Below, piece by piece: positions 35,991 through 44,976 of a stretch of 64,000 nucleotides of DNA. The stretch covers positions 310,001 through 374,000 of the forward strand of contig NZ_JAJAGO010000004.1 in assembly GCF_025165795.1 (NCBI RefSeq). Reading direction: 5' to 3'. The translations under genes and the position numbers were made by a program. The notes beneath the pieces were generated by a model, which did no database searches, was not told the DNA's origin, and saw only the letters and a list, made by a program, of their open reading frames with translations. Source of the DNA: Streptomyces gossypii. GTDB lineage: Bacteria; Actinomycetota; Actinomycetes; Streptomycetales; Streptomycetaceae. Position 1 is the first letter of the stretch. The number at the start of each line of letters is the position of its first letter.

Positions 35991-37502
35991 GTGGCACAGG
36001 GGACACAGCAGGGGCAGTTGATCGGCGGCCGCTACCGCCTTTCCCGCATCCTGGGCACCGGCGGGTTCGGGCGGGTCTGGGAGGCCCGCGACGAGACGCT
36101 CCAGACCGACGTGGCGGTCAAGGAGCTGATGCTTGAGCAGGGGCTGTCCCCGGCCGCCCGGCAGGACCGCTTACACCGGGCTGGACGCGAAGCGCGGAAC
36201 GCCGCGAAACTTCGGGACCATCCCCACATCGTCAGCATCCATGACGTCGTCCTCGTGGACGGGGCCCCGTGGATCGTGATGCAGCTGGTGTCCGGGGGCA
36301 CGCTCCAGGAGCGCCTCCGGAAGAAGCGCCACCTGTCCGTGGACAGCACCGCGAAGGTCGCCGAGGCGCTCCTGGAGGCCCTCCGGGCAGCACACGAACA
36401 GGGCATCGTGCACCGCGACGTCAAACCGGCGAACGTCATGGTGACCGCGGACCGCACAGTTCTGCTCACCGACTTCGGCATCGCGGTCAATCAGACCGAT
36501 TCGACGCTGACCGCCACGGGACTGATCATCGGCTCGCTCCCCTACCTCTCGCCGGAGCGGGCACACGGTGAGGGGGGACGGGCCGAGAGCGACCTCTTCT
36601 CGCTGGGGACGACGCTCTACGAGGCAGTCGAAGGGAACTGCCCGTTTCACCGGGAGAGCCCGGCCGGATCGCTGCACGCGGTGGCCTACGAAGAGGTCCC
36701 TCCGATGCGGCGTGCCGGGCGCCTGGAACCGCTGATCGCAGGCCTGCTGGCGAAGGAGCCGGGCGACCGCCCGGCGGTCGACGAGGCGCTCGGCCTGCTC
36801 AAGTCCTCGAAGCAGAAGCCCAAGCCACCGCCCGGACCCAAGACGACGCCGAAGCCGGGGGCGAAGACGGCGGGCGCGGGCACCGGCACCGGCACAACCA
36901 AGACGAAGACCAAGACCAGGGCCACCATCCCGGTCAAGCCCCCACCACGGACTCGGGTGATGCCGAGCCCGACGCCAAAACCGAAGCCCAAGCCAAAACC
37001 GAAGCCGACGCCGAAGCCGACGCCCACGCCCACGCCCACGCCGCCGAGCCGGAGCACGCCGCAAAGCAGCACGAAGCCCAAGGAGTCGAGCAATGGAGGA
37101 GCGGTCGCCTTCGGCTGGCTCTGTGCGGCCGTCGTGGTGCTGGGCCTCCTCTACACCGAGCACGAGTCCTTCGCCAACTGGGTCAGCGCCGACCTGAACG
37201 GCGACCTCGCCGCTGCCCAGGTCGACGACTGCGTCCATTACGTCGCTCCCCACGCGGAGGACGGGGAGCAGGTCGCCGGTGAGTGGGTCGAGGTCCCCTG
37301 CTGGTCCGCTGCCACCAAGTACACCGTCGTGAAGCGGCTTTCGGCCTCGGCCACCTCGACCGGTCTGTCCGGCACGACGGGCTCAACCCCCACAGGCTGT
37401 GCAAGCAAGGTGGCGTGGAGAAGCAGCACCGACAGCTACCGCACCATCCCGTTCCGCGGCCCGAACGAGCAGGCGTGGGAACTCTGCGTCATGTCCCGCT
37501 GA
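35991..37502 (+). CDS. Membrane serine/threonine protein kinase with TTA codon
   Basis: 503 residues. The Hanks kinase is intact: G-loop LGTGGFGRVWEA, K44 in VAVKEL, H141-R142-D143 with VKPAN, DFG 161-163, and LPYLSPER. Residues about 273-370 are a Pro/Lys/Thr linker with PKPKPKPKPK and PTPTPTPT tracts; one TM helix (about 371-388, VAFGWLCAAVVVLGLLY) leads to an extracellular domain of about 110 residues with four Cys (DDCVHY, VPCWS, TGCASK, WELCV). There are no PASTA repeats. Residue L61 is encoded by TTA at 36171-36173, so translation should need the bldA tRNA. GTG 35991 follows GGGGGAAAC. Ligand and substrates are unknown. Confidence 0.93.
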   Translation: MAQGTQQGQLIGGRYRLSRILGTGGFGRVWEARDETLQTDVAVKELMLEQGLSPAARQDRLHRAGREARNAAKLRDHPHIVSIHDVVLVDGAPWIVMQLVSGGTLQERLRKKRHLSVDSTAKVAEALLEALRAAHEQGIVHRDVKPANVMVTADRTVLLTDFGIAVNQTDSTLTATGLIIGSLPYLSPERAHGEGGRAESDLFSLGTTLYEAVEGNCPFHRESPAGSLHAVAYEEVPPMRRAGRLEPLIAGLLAKEPGDRPAVDEALGLLKSSKQKPKPPPGPKTTPKPGAKTAGAGTGTGTTKTKTKTRATIPVKPPPRTRVMPSPTPKPKPKPKPKPTPKPTPTPTPTPPSRSTPQSSTKPKESSNGGAVAFGWLCAAVVVLGLLYTEHESFANWVSADLNGDLAAAQVDDCVHYVAPHAEDGEQVAGEWVEVPCWSAATKYTVVKRLSASATSTGLSGTTGSTPTGCASKVAWRSSTDSYRTIPFRGPNEQAWELCVMSR

Positions 37503-37507
37503 AGAGC

Positions 37508-38986
37508 TCACGCGCGGGCCCGCAGCTTGTCCGCCAGACCGACGGCCACCAGCGCGGCCACCGTCACCAGGACCACCGCGTCCGCCCCCATGCCCAGCCG
37601 CAGGCCGCCCAGCAGCGCCTCGGAGGCCGAGGAGCCGTCGGCGTCCAGGGACTCGGTCCGGCTGGAGGACAGAGCGCTCAGCAGCGGGATGCCCAGAGTC
37701 AGCCCGACCTGCTGGGCGCTGGTGACCAGGCCGGTGGCCAGACCCTGCTCGCTGTCCGGGACACCCGAGGTGACCGTCAGTCCGTAGGAGACGACGGCGA
37801 AGAGGTGGCCGAAGCAGGCGAGTGAACCGGCGGTGAGGATCAGCCAGGTGCCCGCGGCGCTCTCGTCGATCAACAGCAGCACGCTGGAGAAGAGGCCCTG
37901 CACCAGCAGGCCCGCGACCAGCGTGCGTGCCGCCCCGAACCTCCCCACCAGCCGGGGGGCGACGATCCCGCCCGCCACCGCCGCCAGCCCGATCACGCCG
38001 AAGACCAGGCCGGACTTCATGGGGGTCATGCCGCGCACGTCCTGGAGATACAGGGTGGCGAGGAATATGACCGAACTCATCATCGAGAAGGCGGCGAGTC
38101 CGCCGAGGATGCCCCAGGAGACCGTACGGCGGCGCAGCATCCGCAGATCGACCAGCGGCTGTTCGGTGCGGGACTCGGCCCAGACGAAGAGCAGCAGGAG
38201 CACCGCACCCGCGACCAGCGCGCCGATCACGTCCGCGCGGCCGAAGCCGTGCTCGGCGGCGGTCGACAGGGCGTAGATCACCGACAGCAGTCCGCCGGTG
38301 ATGGTGACCGCACCGGGGACGTCCAGCCGCGGTCGGCCGCTGCGGCGGCTCTCCGTCAGCAGGGCCGGGGCGAACAGGGTGACGACGGCTCCCGCCGCCG
38401 CCAGCAGCGCCATGGTGGAGCGCCAGCCGAAGGCGTCCGTGAGGACCCCGCCGAGCACCATGCCGACGGTGAATCCGAGGGCCATCAGCGCTCCGCTGAC
38501 ACTCAGCGCGCGGGCCCGCTGCGGCCCTTCGGGGAAGGTGGTCGTCAGCAGCGACATCCCGGCCGGGACGATGACCGCGGCGGCCACGCCCTGCAGTGCG
38601 CGGCCTGCGAGCAGCGAGGCCGGGTTCCAGGCGAGTGCGGCCAGCAGGGACGCCGCAGTGAAGGCGACGAGTCCGGCGAGGAAGAGCCGCCTGCGGCCGT
38701 ACAGGTCGGCGACGCGTCCGAAGAGCAGCAGCAGGCCCCCGGACGGCAGTGCGAAGGCGGTGATCGCCCACTGGAGGTCGGCGCGGGCGAAGCCGAGGTC
38801 GGCGCCCATCGTGGGAAGGGCGACGTTCAGGATGGAGAAGTCGAGGGCCACCATGAACTGCGCGGCGCACAGGACGGCGAGGATCATCCTGTCGCGGGAG
38901 GTCAGCCGCTGTGCGTCCGGCGGGGGCGGGGGTGTGAGCCGCGGGGATCCGGCGGACGTCCCCCGGCGGGTATCTGTTGTTGCCAT
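37508..38986 (-). CDS. MFS multidrug-type transporter (DHA2-like), second copy of the type
   Basis: 492 residues. VALDFSILNVALPTMGADLG in TM1 and GRVADLYGRRRLFLAGL between TM2 and TM3 are the drug:H+ antiporter motifs; LSVSGALMALGFTVGMVLGG is the antiporter motif in TM5. It should have about 14 TM segments. Only 5 bp separate its stop from the stop of the convergent kinase gene. ATG 38986 (MATTDTRR) is chosen; 38992 is an alternative. Divergent from an XRE/MmyB regulator that is its likely repressor. It is related in type, but not identical, to the transporter at 5257. Confidence 0.9.
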   Translation of the reverse strand: MATTDTRRGTSAGSPRLTPPPPPDAQRLTSRDRMILAVLCAAQFMVALDFSILNVALPTMGADLGFARADLQWAITAFALPSGGLLLLFGRVADLYGRRRLFLAGLVAFTAASLLAALAWNPASLLAGRALQGVAAAVIVPAGMSLLTTTFPEGPQRARALSVSGALMALGFTVGMVLGGVLTDAFGWRSTMALLAAAGAVVTLFAPALLTESRRSGRPRLDVPGAVTITGGLLSVIYALSTAAEHGFGRADVIGALVAGAVLLLLFVWAESRTEQPLVDLRMLRRRTVSWGILGGLAAFSMMSSVIFLATLYLQDVRGMTPMKSGLVFGVIGLAAVAGGIVAPRLVGRFGAARTLVAGLLVQGLFSSVLLLIDESAAGTWLILTAGSLACFGHLFAVVSYGLTVTSGVPDSEQGLATGLVTSAQQVGLTLGIPLLSALSSSRTESLDADGSSASEALLGGLRLGMGADAVVLVTVAALVAVGLADKLRARA

Positions 38987-39036
38987 GCACATGAGCCTGC
39001 GGCCGGGGAACAGATCGTGGGGAGTGGGTGCTTCAC

Positions 39037-39074
39037 CTGGTGGCCCGACCACCAGTCGAAGGGCCACCAGTCGA
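39037..39074. promoter_or_regulatory. Candidate operator between MFS and second XRE gene
   Basis: CTGGTGG (39037-39043) and CCACCAG (39049-39055) form a perfect 7-5-7 inverted repeat. CCACCAGTCGA at 39049-39059 is repeated exactly at 39064-39074. The CTGGT half matches the CTGGTACCAG palindrome of the other XRE/MFS pair. Confidence 0.55.
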
Positions 39075-39098
39075 GGGCTACGGCCGAGGGGGAGAAAC

Positions 39099-40001
39099 GT
39101 GGCGCGTCCGATCGCTGCCGTCACCGCGCGGGGGAGCATGCCCGCCACCAGATCACGGCGCCAGCAGGAGCTGCGCGACTTCCTGATGACCCGCCGGGCG
39201 CGGGTCAGCCCGGCCGATGTGGGGCTGCCGGACGGCGGCGGCCGTCGCCGTACGCCGGGGCTGCGCCGCGAGGAGGTCGCGGTGCTCGCGGGGGTCGGTG
39301 CCTCCTGGTACCAGTGGCTGGAGCAGGGGCGGGACATCACCGTCTCGCCGCAGGTGCTCGACGCGGTGGCGCGGGTGCTGCGGCTGAGCGACGCAGAGCG
39401 GCGCCACCTGTACATCCTGGCCGGGCTCAACCCGCCGCTGGCCCGCTCGGAGTTCGAGCCGGGCCACCTGTGCGGCGGGTTCAGACGGCTGATCGACGCC
39501 TGGATGCCGTTCCCGGCGCACATCCTCGATGCGTACTGGAACGCGATCGCACTCAACGACGCGGCGAGGCTGGTGTTCGGCCTGCACGTGGGCGACAACT
39601 GCCTCACGAGCTTCTTCACCGACCCCGTGTACCGGGGAAGGCTGACGTCCTGGGAGAGGACTGCTCCCGCGGTGGTGGCCCAGTTCCGGCAGTCGCAGGC
39701 GGAACGGCCGGAGGATGAGGGCTTCCGACTGCTGTTCGACCAGCTGACCGCCGAGAGTGAGGAGTTCACCGAGCTGTGGGCGCGCGGCGATGTGCAGCCG
39801 GGCGGGCAGCTGCGGAAGGAGGTCGAGCACCGGGTGGTCGGCGCGCTGTTCTTCGAGAGCAGCCATCTGCATGTCCCGGCCCGCCCGGACCTGACGATCG
39901 TGCTGCACAACCCCGTCCCGGACACCGGCACGGTGGGGAAGCTGGAACACCTCATCGCCTCGGAGGGGTGCCGCCCCCATCTGCGCCCGATGGCAGGCTG
40001 A
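39099..40001 (+). CDS. XRE-type regulator with MmyB-like ligand-binding domain (second)
   Basis: 300 residues from GTG 39099, preceded by GGGGGAG; ATG 39138 is an alternative. The HTH contains GRRRTPGLRREEVAVLAGVG and ASWYQWLEQGRDITVSPQVL, nearly the same as the regulator at 4190. The C-terminal PAS-like MmyB domain has PAHILDAYWNAIALNDAARL, CLTSFFTDPVYRG and LTIVLHNPVPDTGTVGKLEH. It probably represses the divergent MFS gene and itself through the repeats at 39037-39074. Inducer unknown. Confidence 0.9.
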   Translation: MARPIAAVTARGSMPATRSRRQQELRDFLMTRRARVSPADVGLPDGGGRRRTPGLRREEVAVLAGVGASWYQWLEQGRDITVSPQVLDAVARVLRLSDAERRHLYILAGLNPPLARSEFEPGHLCGGFRRLIDAWMPFPAHILDAYWNAIALNDAARLVFGLHVGDNCLTSFFTDPVYRGRLTSWERTAPAVVAQFRQSQAERPEDEGFRLLFDQLTAESEEFTELWARGDVQPGGQLRKEVEHRVVGALFFESSHLHVPARPDLTIVLHNPVPDTGTVGKLEHLIASEGCRPHLRPMAG

Positions 40002-40020
40002 GGCATCCGGGAGCTCGGGC

Positions 40021-40050
40021 GGTGCGGGCTCGGGCGGTGCGGGCTCGGGC
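40021..40050. repeat. Two tandem copies of a 15-bp unit between convergent regulators
   Basis: GGTGCGGGCTCGGGC is repeated exactly at 40021-40035 and 40036-40050, with a partial unit before (GAGCTCGGGC). It lies in the 57-bp gap between the XRE gene and the convergent LysR gene. Confidence 0.8.
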
Positions 40051-40058
40051 GGCCCTGA

Positions 40059-40949
40059 TCACGCCGTAACCGGCGACGCGGGCGGGAAAGCCGTCAGGAA
40101 CTCGGCGATCTCCGCGCGCGTGTCGTCCGCCCGCCAGACCAGGGCCAGTTCGCACGGCGCCAGTCCGTCCACCGGCAGGTGCATCAGGTCGGGCCTCGGG
40201 TAGAGGCGCGCGTTCCCCTCTGACAGCAGCACCACACCGAGGCCCGCCGCCACCACCTCGAACACCTCGTCAGGCGATGCCGCCTCGGCTCCGATCACCG
40301 GCTCCCGGCCTTCCCGCTCGTCGAGCGCCAGCCAGAAGTCCCGCAGCACCCCGGCCGCGCGCGGCAGCGCCACGAAGGGCTCGTCGAGCAGTTCGGCGAA
40401 CGGGACTGAGTCGCCGCCCGCGAGCCGGTGCCCGAGCGGCAGGGCCACCCAGCGCGCCTCGCGTACCAGCACCCGCGAAGCCAGGCCCCCGGGCACCGGC
40501 TCGGGCACCGGGAGCCACAGGAACGCCACGTCCGAACCGCCGTCGGCCAGCCCTGCGGTGGGATCCTCCCAGCTGACGAGGCGCAGCGAGAACCGCCAGC
40601 CACGCTTCCGGAGCGCGCTCAGCGCCTCCCGCTGAAGATCGCGGCCGACGGCCGTCTGCATGCCGACGGTGAGCGAGACCCCCGCCCCCGCCGTACGGGC
40701 CTCGCGGAGCGTGCGCTCCCAGCCCGCGACCAGCGCACGCGCACCCGGCAGCAGCGCCTCCCCCTCGGCGGTCAGCGTCACGGCACGGGCCTGTCTCTCG
40801 AAGAGGTGCAGCCCCAACTGCCTTTCCAGTGCCCGGATCTGCTTGGAAAGGGCGGGCTGTGAGACATACAGGCGCTCGGCGGCACGAGTGAAGTGCAGTT
40901 CCTCGGCGACGGTTATGAAGTAGCGCAGGTCGCGCACGTGGACGTCCAT
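40059..40949 (-). CDS. LysR-family transcriptional regulator
   Basis: 296 residues. The winged HTH is LRYFITVAEELHFTRAAERL then YVSQPALSKQIRALERQLG, followed by LFERQARAVTLTAEGEALLP and a two-lobed substrate-binding domain. Size and arrangement are typical. It is divergent from an aldo/keto reductase gene, the probable target. An inverted repeat overlaps its ATG (40948-40962), suggesting autorepression. Effector unknown. Confidence 0.93.
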   Translation of the reverse strand: MDVHVRDLRYFITVAEELHFTRAAERLYVSQPALSKQIRALERQLGLHLFERQARAVTLTAEGEALLPGARALVAGWERTLREARTAGAGVSLTVGMQTAVGRDLQREALSALRKRGWRFSLRLVSWEDPTAGLADGGSDVAFLWLPVPEPVPGGLASRVLVREARWVALPLGHRLAGGDSVPFAELLDEPFVALPRAAGVLRDFWLALDEREGREPVIGAEAASPDEVFEVVAAGLGVVLLSEGNARLYPRPDLMHLPVDGLAPCELALVWRADDTRAEIAEFLTAFPPASPVTA

Positions 40950-40962
40950 AACCCCTGGTTAT
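40948..40962. promoter_or_regulatory. Inverted repeat over the LysR start codon
   Basis: ATAACC-CCT-GGTTAT is a perfect dyad covering the LysR ATG (40947-40949). An AT-rich dyad next to a lysR-type gene is a usual autoregulatory site. The aldo/keto reductase starts about 95 bp away in the other direction. Confidence 0.5.
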
Positions 40963-41055
40963 AGCCGAAGGTCTTGGACGGCGGGCCCGGGCGGGTCCGA
41001 GAGTGGTGCGCAGCCGGGCAGCCGCCCGGAAACGGCACAACCGCCAGGAGTCTCC

Positions 41056-42075
41056 GTGAACCAGCTCCGCTCCCGCACCCTGGGGGATCTGACCACCTCC
41101 TCGATCGGCTTCGGCGCCATGGTGCTCTCGCCCGGCGTGTACGGCGAGATCGACGACGACCGCGCCGGGACCGCACTGCGGGCCGCACTCGACGAGGGCG
41201 CCACCCTGATCGACACCTCCGACGGCTACGGCGCGGACGGCCACAACGAGCGCGTCGTCGGCAAGGCGGTGCGCGGCCGTCGGGACGAGGTGGTCCTCGC
41301 CACGAAGTTCGGCTTCCGCATCCCCGAGGGCGCCGCACCGCACCGCTTCCCCGTCACGTACGCCTTCGGGGAACTGGCGGTGAACGCCGAGCCGAAGCAC
41401 ATACGCGGCTACGCCGAGCAGTCGCTGCGCAATCTCGGCACCGACGTGATCGACCTGTACTACCCGCACTTCCCCGACCCGGAGGTCCCGTTCGAGGACA
41501 CCGTCGGAGCGGTCGCGGACCTCATCGACGGCGGCCTGGTACGGCAGCTGGGTCTTTCCAACGTCACCGCCGGCCAGCTGCGCCGCGCGCACGCGGTGCA
41601 CCCGGTCGCCGCCGTACAGACCCAGTGGTCGATGTGGCAGCCGGTCGACCCCGAGCTGTACGCCGCCGCGCGGGAGCTGGGCGTGGGCATCGTGGCCTGG
41701 AGCCCGCTGGGCGGCGGCTTCCTCACCGGCACCGTACGGCAGCTCGACGAGGGCGACTTCCGGCAGCAGATTCCGCGCTTCGACGCCGCCAACCTGCGGG
41801 CGAACAACGACCGGTACGCCCCGCTGCGCTCCATCGCCGCCGACCTGGGCCTGACCCCGGGGCAGCTGGCACTGGCCTGGCTGCTGCACCAGTACGAGCA
41901 CGTGGTGCCGATCCCGGGCAGCCGCACCCCCGCGCACATCGCGGAGAACCTCTCGGCGGCGGGGGTCGGACTGCACCCCGACACGCTCGCCCGGATCGAA
42001 GGGGCGCTGGCCGCCTTCACCCCCGAGGGGACGGGCGCGCTGCTCCGCGGGACGGAGCCCGGGGAGCAGGACTGA
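41056..42075 (+). CDS. Aldo/keto reductase
   Basis: 339 residues, a TIM-barrel NADPH oxidoreductase. The catalytic tetrad is visible: D53 and Y58 in LIDTSDGYG, K84 in ATKFGF and H138 in LYYPHFPDP. WSPLGGGFLTG and VVPIPGSRTPAHIAENL are the cofactor-binding segments. It resembles the AKR13/YajO-like group. GTG 41056 has CCAGGAG upstream. Divergent from a LysR regulator. The natural substrate is unknown; a role against reactive aldehydes or in secondary metabolism is possible. Confidence 0.93.
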   Translation: MNQLRSRTLGDLTTSSIGFGAMVLSPGVYGEIDDDRAGTALRAALDEGATLIDTSDGYGADGHNERVVGKAVRGRRDEVVLATKFGFRIPEGAAPHRFPVTYAFGELAVNAEPKHIRGYAEQSLRNLGTDVIDLYYPHFPDPEVPFEDTVGAVADLIDGGLVRQLGLSNVTAGQLRRAHAVHPVAAVQTQWSMWQPVDPELYAAARELGVGIVAWSPLGGGFLTGTVRQLDEGDFRQQIPRFDAANLRANNDRYAPLRSIAADLGLTPGQLALAWLLHQYEHVVPIPGSRTPAHIAENLSAAGVGLHPDTLARIEGALAAFTPEGTGALLRGTEPGEQD

Positions 42076-42125
42076 GCTGGGACGCCCCGTGGGAGGTGCC
42101 CGTGCCGCCGCCTATGCTCATGCGT

Positions 42126-42476
42126 ATGAGTGACGAGGCGCTGGACCCGGAAGACCGCAAGATCCTCACCCTCGCGCGCAGCGCACGCGCCCGCAACGGC
42201 GTGCCGGAGGGCGCGGCGGTACGGGACGACACGGGGCGCACCTATGTGGCCGGGTCGGTCGATCTGCCCTCGCTGCGGCTGAGCGCGCTGCGTGCGGCGG
42301 TCGCGATGGCGGTCTCGTCGGGCGCCACCTCGCTGGAGGCGGCGGCGGTGGTCTCGGCGGAGGAGGAGGTGCCCGCCGACGACCTCAGCGCCGTACGGGA
42401 CCTGGGCGGCGCGGCCACACCCGTGCTGCTGGCGGGGCCGGACGGCGTGCTGCGGGCCACCCTCGCGGCGGGCTGA
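42126..42476 (+). CDS. Cytidine-deaminase-like protein lacking the zinc motif
   Basis: 116 residues. EDRKILTLARSARARNGVPE, GAAVRDDTGRTYVAGSVDLP and LSALRAAVAMAVSSGATSLE follow the course of a cytidine deaminase fold, but the catalytic H/C-A-E and PCxxC motifs are absent (the place of HAE is RLSALRA), so zinc catalysis is not expected. It precedes era by about 115 bp. ATG 42126 lies 7 nt after TATGCT (leaderless arrangement); a GTG at 42102 with GGGAGG upstream is an alternative and would add eight residues. Function unknown. Confidence 0.75.
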   Translation: MSDEALDPEDRKILTLARSARARNGVPEGAAVRDDTGRTYVAGSVDLPSLRLSALRAAVAMAVSSGATSLEAAAVVSAEEEVPADDLSAVRDLGGAATPVLLAGPDGVLRATLAAG

Positions 42477-42593
42477 TCCGACCCGGCGCGCACCCCACAG
42501 GGCACGCCCCCGCAGTCGGCCGCGTGCGCCCCGCGTGCGGCCGCAGGGACCACGCGGTCGGAGCGCGCCACACGATCAGGGACAATGGTCGTC

Positions 42594-43553
42594 ATGAGCG
42601 CACCTTCCCCCTCCCCCGACGCCCCGGACACCGCCGCGGCGCCGCACCGCTCGGGCTTCGCGTGCTTCGTCGGCCGCCCCAACGCGGGCAAGTCGACCCT
42701 GACCAACGCGCTGGTGGGCACGAAGGTCGCCATCACGTCGACGCGTCCGCAGACCACCCGGCACACCGTGCGCGGCATCGTGCACCGCGCGGACGCTCAG
42801 CTCGTCCTCGTCGACACCCCCGGGCTGCACAAGCCCCGCACGCTCCTGGGCGAGCGGCTGAACGACGTGGTCCGCACCACCTGGGCGGAGGTCGACGTCA
42901 TCGGCTTCTGCCTGCCCGCCGACCAGAAGCTGGGCCCGGGTGACCGCTTCATCGCCAAGGAGCTGGCGGAGGCGCGGAAGACGCCCAAGGTCGCGGTGGT
43001 GACCAAGACGGACCTCGTCGACTCCGAGGCGCTGGCCCGGCAGCTGATCGCCATCGACCAGCTGGGCACCGAACTGGGCCTGGAGTGGGCCGAGATCATC
43101 CCGGTGTCCGCGGTAGCCGGCGACCAGGTCTCGCTGCTGGCCGACCTGCTGGTCCCGCTGATGCCCGAGGGCCCCGCCCTCTACCCCGACGGTGACCTGA
43201 CCGACGAGCCGGAGCAGGTCATGGTGGCCGAGCTGATCCGCGAGGCGGCGCTCGAAGGCGTACGGGACGAGCTGCCGCACTCCATCGCGGTGGTGGTCGA
43301 GGAGATGATCCCCCGGGAGGACCGGCCGGCCGACCGGCCGCTGCTCGACATCCACGCGAACATCTACATCGAGCGCCCCAGCCAGAAGGGCATCGTCATC
43401 GGCCCCAAGGGCAAGCGGCTCAAGGATGTGGGGACGGCCTCCCGCACCCATATCGAAGCGCTGCTGGGCACTCCGGTCTATCTCGACCTGCATGTCAAGG
43501 TCGCCAAGGACTGGCAGCGCGACCCGAAGCAGCTGCGCAAGCTGGGCTTCTGA
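42594..43553 (+). CDS. era: GTPase Era
   Basis: 319 residues. G1 GRPNAGKST, G3 DTPGLHKP, G4 TKTD and G5 SAVAG are in order, and the C-terminal KH domain has IERPSQKGIVIGPKGKRLKD. Era binds 16S rRNA and checks 30S assembly. ATG 42594 follows GACAAT by 7 nt with no Shine-Dalgarno sequence, so it may be leaderless; the in-frame ATG at 42585 lies inside that promoter context. It neighbours the deaminase-like gene and is somewhat downstream of ybeY, as in other actinobacteria. Confidence 0.97.
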   Translation: MSAPSPSPDAPDTAAAPHRSGFACFVGRPNAGKSTLTNALVGTKVAITSTRPQTTRHTVRGIVHRADAQLVLVDTPGLHKPRTLLGERLNDVVRTTWAEVDVIGFCLPADQKLGPGDRFIAKELAEARKTPKVAVVTKTDLVDSEALARQLIAIDQLGTELGLEWAEIIPVSAVAGDQVSLLADLLVPLMPEGPALYPDGDLTDEPEQVMVAELIREAALEGVRDELPHSIAVVVEEMIPREDRPADRPLLDIHANIYIERPSQKGIVIGPKGKRLKDVGTASRTHIEALLGTPVYLDLHVKVAKDWQRDPKQLRKLGF

Positions 43554-43583
43554 CCCTCGACCCCGGCTGCACGGGGGCGAGGG
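43554..43583. terminator. Hairpin between convergent era and rnz
   Basis: CCCTCG and CCCC pair with GGGG and CGAGGG around an 8-nt loop, with one A/G mismatch. It begins directly at the era stop codon and ends 2 bp before the end of rnz on the other strand, so it should serve both genes. Confidence 0.65.
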
Positions 43584-43585
43584 GT

Positions 43586-44500
43586 TCAGCGGGTGTGCGC
43601 GCGCTTCGGCACCGGAATGCGCATCAGGTCCTGCGCGACGGTCAGCTCGGCCTCGAACCCCGCCTCACGCGCCTGGCCGGCGAAGGCGGTGGGGTCTCCG
43701 TAGCGCTGGCTGAAGTGCGTCAGCACCAGATGCCGTACGCCCGCCTCGGCGGCGATCCGGCCCGCCTGGCCTGCGGTGAGATGACCGTACTGCTGGGCGA
43801 GCGCGACGTCCTCGTCCAGGAAGGTGGACTCGATGACGAGCATGTCGCAGCCCTCGGCCAGCTCGTAGACCCCGTCGCAGAGCCGGGTGTCCATCACGAA
43901 GGCGAACCGCTGCCCGAGGCGCGGCTCGCTGACCTCCGCAAGCGTCACCCCGCGCAGGCTCCCCTCGCGCTGGAGCCGTCCGATGTCCGGGCCCTTGATG
44001 CCGTGCGAGGCCAGCAGCCGTGGCAGTATCCGGCGGCCGTCCGGCTCGGTCAGCCGGTAGCCGTACGACTCGACAGGGTGGGACAGCTGGCGCGCGGCCA
44101 GAGTGAAGGCGGGGCCCGCGCTGAGGACGCCGGACTCGCGCACCGGCTCCTCACGCAGGTCGACCGTCTCGCGGTAGGCCGTCGCATAGCGCAGACGGTC
44201 GAAGAAGAGCTGGCCGCTGGCCGGGAAGTGCGCCGTGACCGGATGCGGCACCCGGTCCAGGTTGATGCGCTGGATCACCCCGGCAAGGCCGAGCGAGTGG
44301 TCGCCGTGGAAGTGCGTGACACAGATTCTGTTGAGGTCGTGCGCCGCGACTCCGGCCTGCACCATCTGGCGCTGAGTGCCGTCGCCGGGATCGAAGAGGA
44401 TCCCCTCGCTGTCCCAGCGCAGCAGGTAGCCGTTGTGATTCCGGTGCCGGGTGGGCACTTGGCTGGCCGTGCCGAGCACGACCAGTTCGCGTACGGACAA
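43586..44500 (-). CDS. rnz: Ribonuclease Z
   Basis: 304 residues from the TTG at 44500 ([20 protein letters not shown], the standard start of Streptomyces RNase Z). The metal site is [22 protein letters not shown] precedes it and [22 protein letters not shown] and [13 protein letters not shown] follow. It removes 3' trailers from tRNA precursors. Family members usually have GEGTQ; here GDGTQ. The longer frame from 44590 overlaps the HIT gene and is rejected. It lies 17 bp after HIT in the reverse-strand cluster that begins at hrcA. Confidence 0.93.
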   Translation of the reverse strand: MSVRELVVLGTASQVPTRHRNHNGYLLRWDSEGILFDPGDGTQRQMVQAGVAAHDLNRICVTHFHGDHSLGLAGVIQRINLDRVPHPVTAHFPASGQLFFDRLRYATAYRETVDLREEPVRESGVLSAGPAFTLAARQLSHPVESYGYRLTEPDGRRILPRLLASHGIKGPDIGRLQREGSLRGVTLAEVSEPRLGQRFAFVMDTRLCDGVYELAEGCDMLVIESTFLDEDVALAQQYGHLTAGQAGRIAAEAGVRHLVLTHFSQRYGDPTAFAGQAREAGFEAELTVAQDLMRIPVPKRAHTR

Positions 44501-44516
44501 GGAAGCCGCCCCGAAC

Positions 44517-44894
44517 TCAGCCGGGAGGCCAGTTGAGCCCGCGGCCACCGAGCACATGGGCGTGGGTGTGGAAGACCGTCTGGCCCGCACCGGTACCGGT
44601 GTTGAAAACGACCCGGAAGCCCGTACCGGGACCGCCCTCGGTCACCGCGATCTTCTCCTGCTCGGCGACCAGCGCCGTCTCGCGCAGCACGTCGGCGGCG
44701 AGCTGCGGGGCCTCGGCGGCAAGCGATCCGGCATCCCGGTAGTGCGCCTTGGGAATCACCAGTACGTGCGTGGGCGCCTGCGGGTTGATGTCCCGGAAGG
44801 CGAGCGTCGTCTCGGTGTCGCGGACGACGGTCGCGGGGACTTCACCAGCGACGATCTTGCAGAACAGGCAGTCGGCCTGCGGTTCTCCCGCCAC
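44517..44894 (-). CDS. HIT-domain protein (HINT-like nucleotide hydrolase)
   Basis: 125 residues. [16 protein letters not shown] opens the domain, and the catalytic His triad is in [12 protein letters not shown]. These enzymes hydrolyse nucleotide phosphoramidates such as AMP-lysine. The start codon GTG 44894 has GGGAGG upstream. About 80 bp separate it from rsmE, with a short GC-rich dyad (44950-44964) and possible promoter hexamers, so it may have its own promoter in addition to read-through. Confidence 0.93.
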   Translation of the reverse strand: MAGEPQADCLFCKIVAGEVPATVVRDTETTLAFRDINPQAPTHVLVIPKAHYRDAGSLAAEAPQLAADVLRETALVAEQEKIAVTEGGPGTGFRVVFNTGTGAGQTVFHTHAHVLGGRGLNWPPG

Positions 44895-44976
44895 GGTGGC
44901 GCCTCCCGCTGTGCTTCGTGGACCGTTTACGTAGCGGATGTTACCGGCTGCGCGGGGCCCGCGCGGTCGCAGCTGC

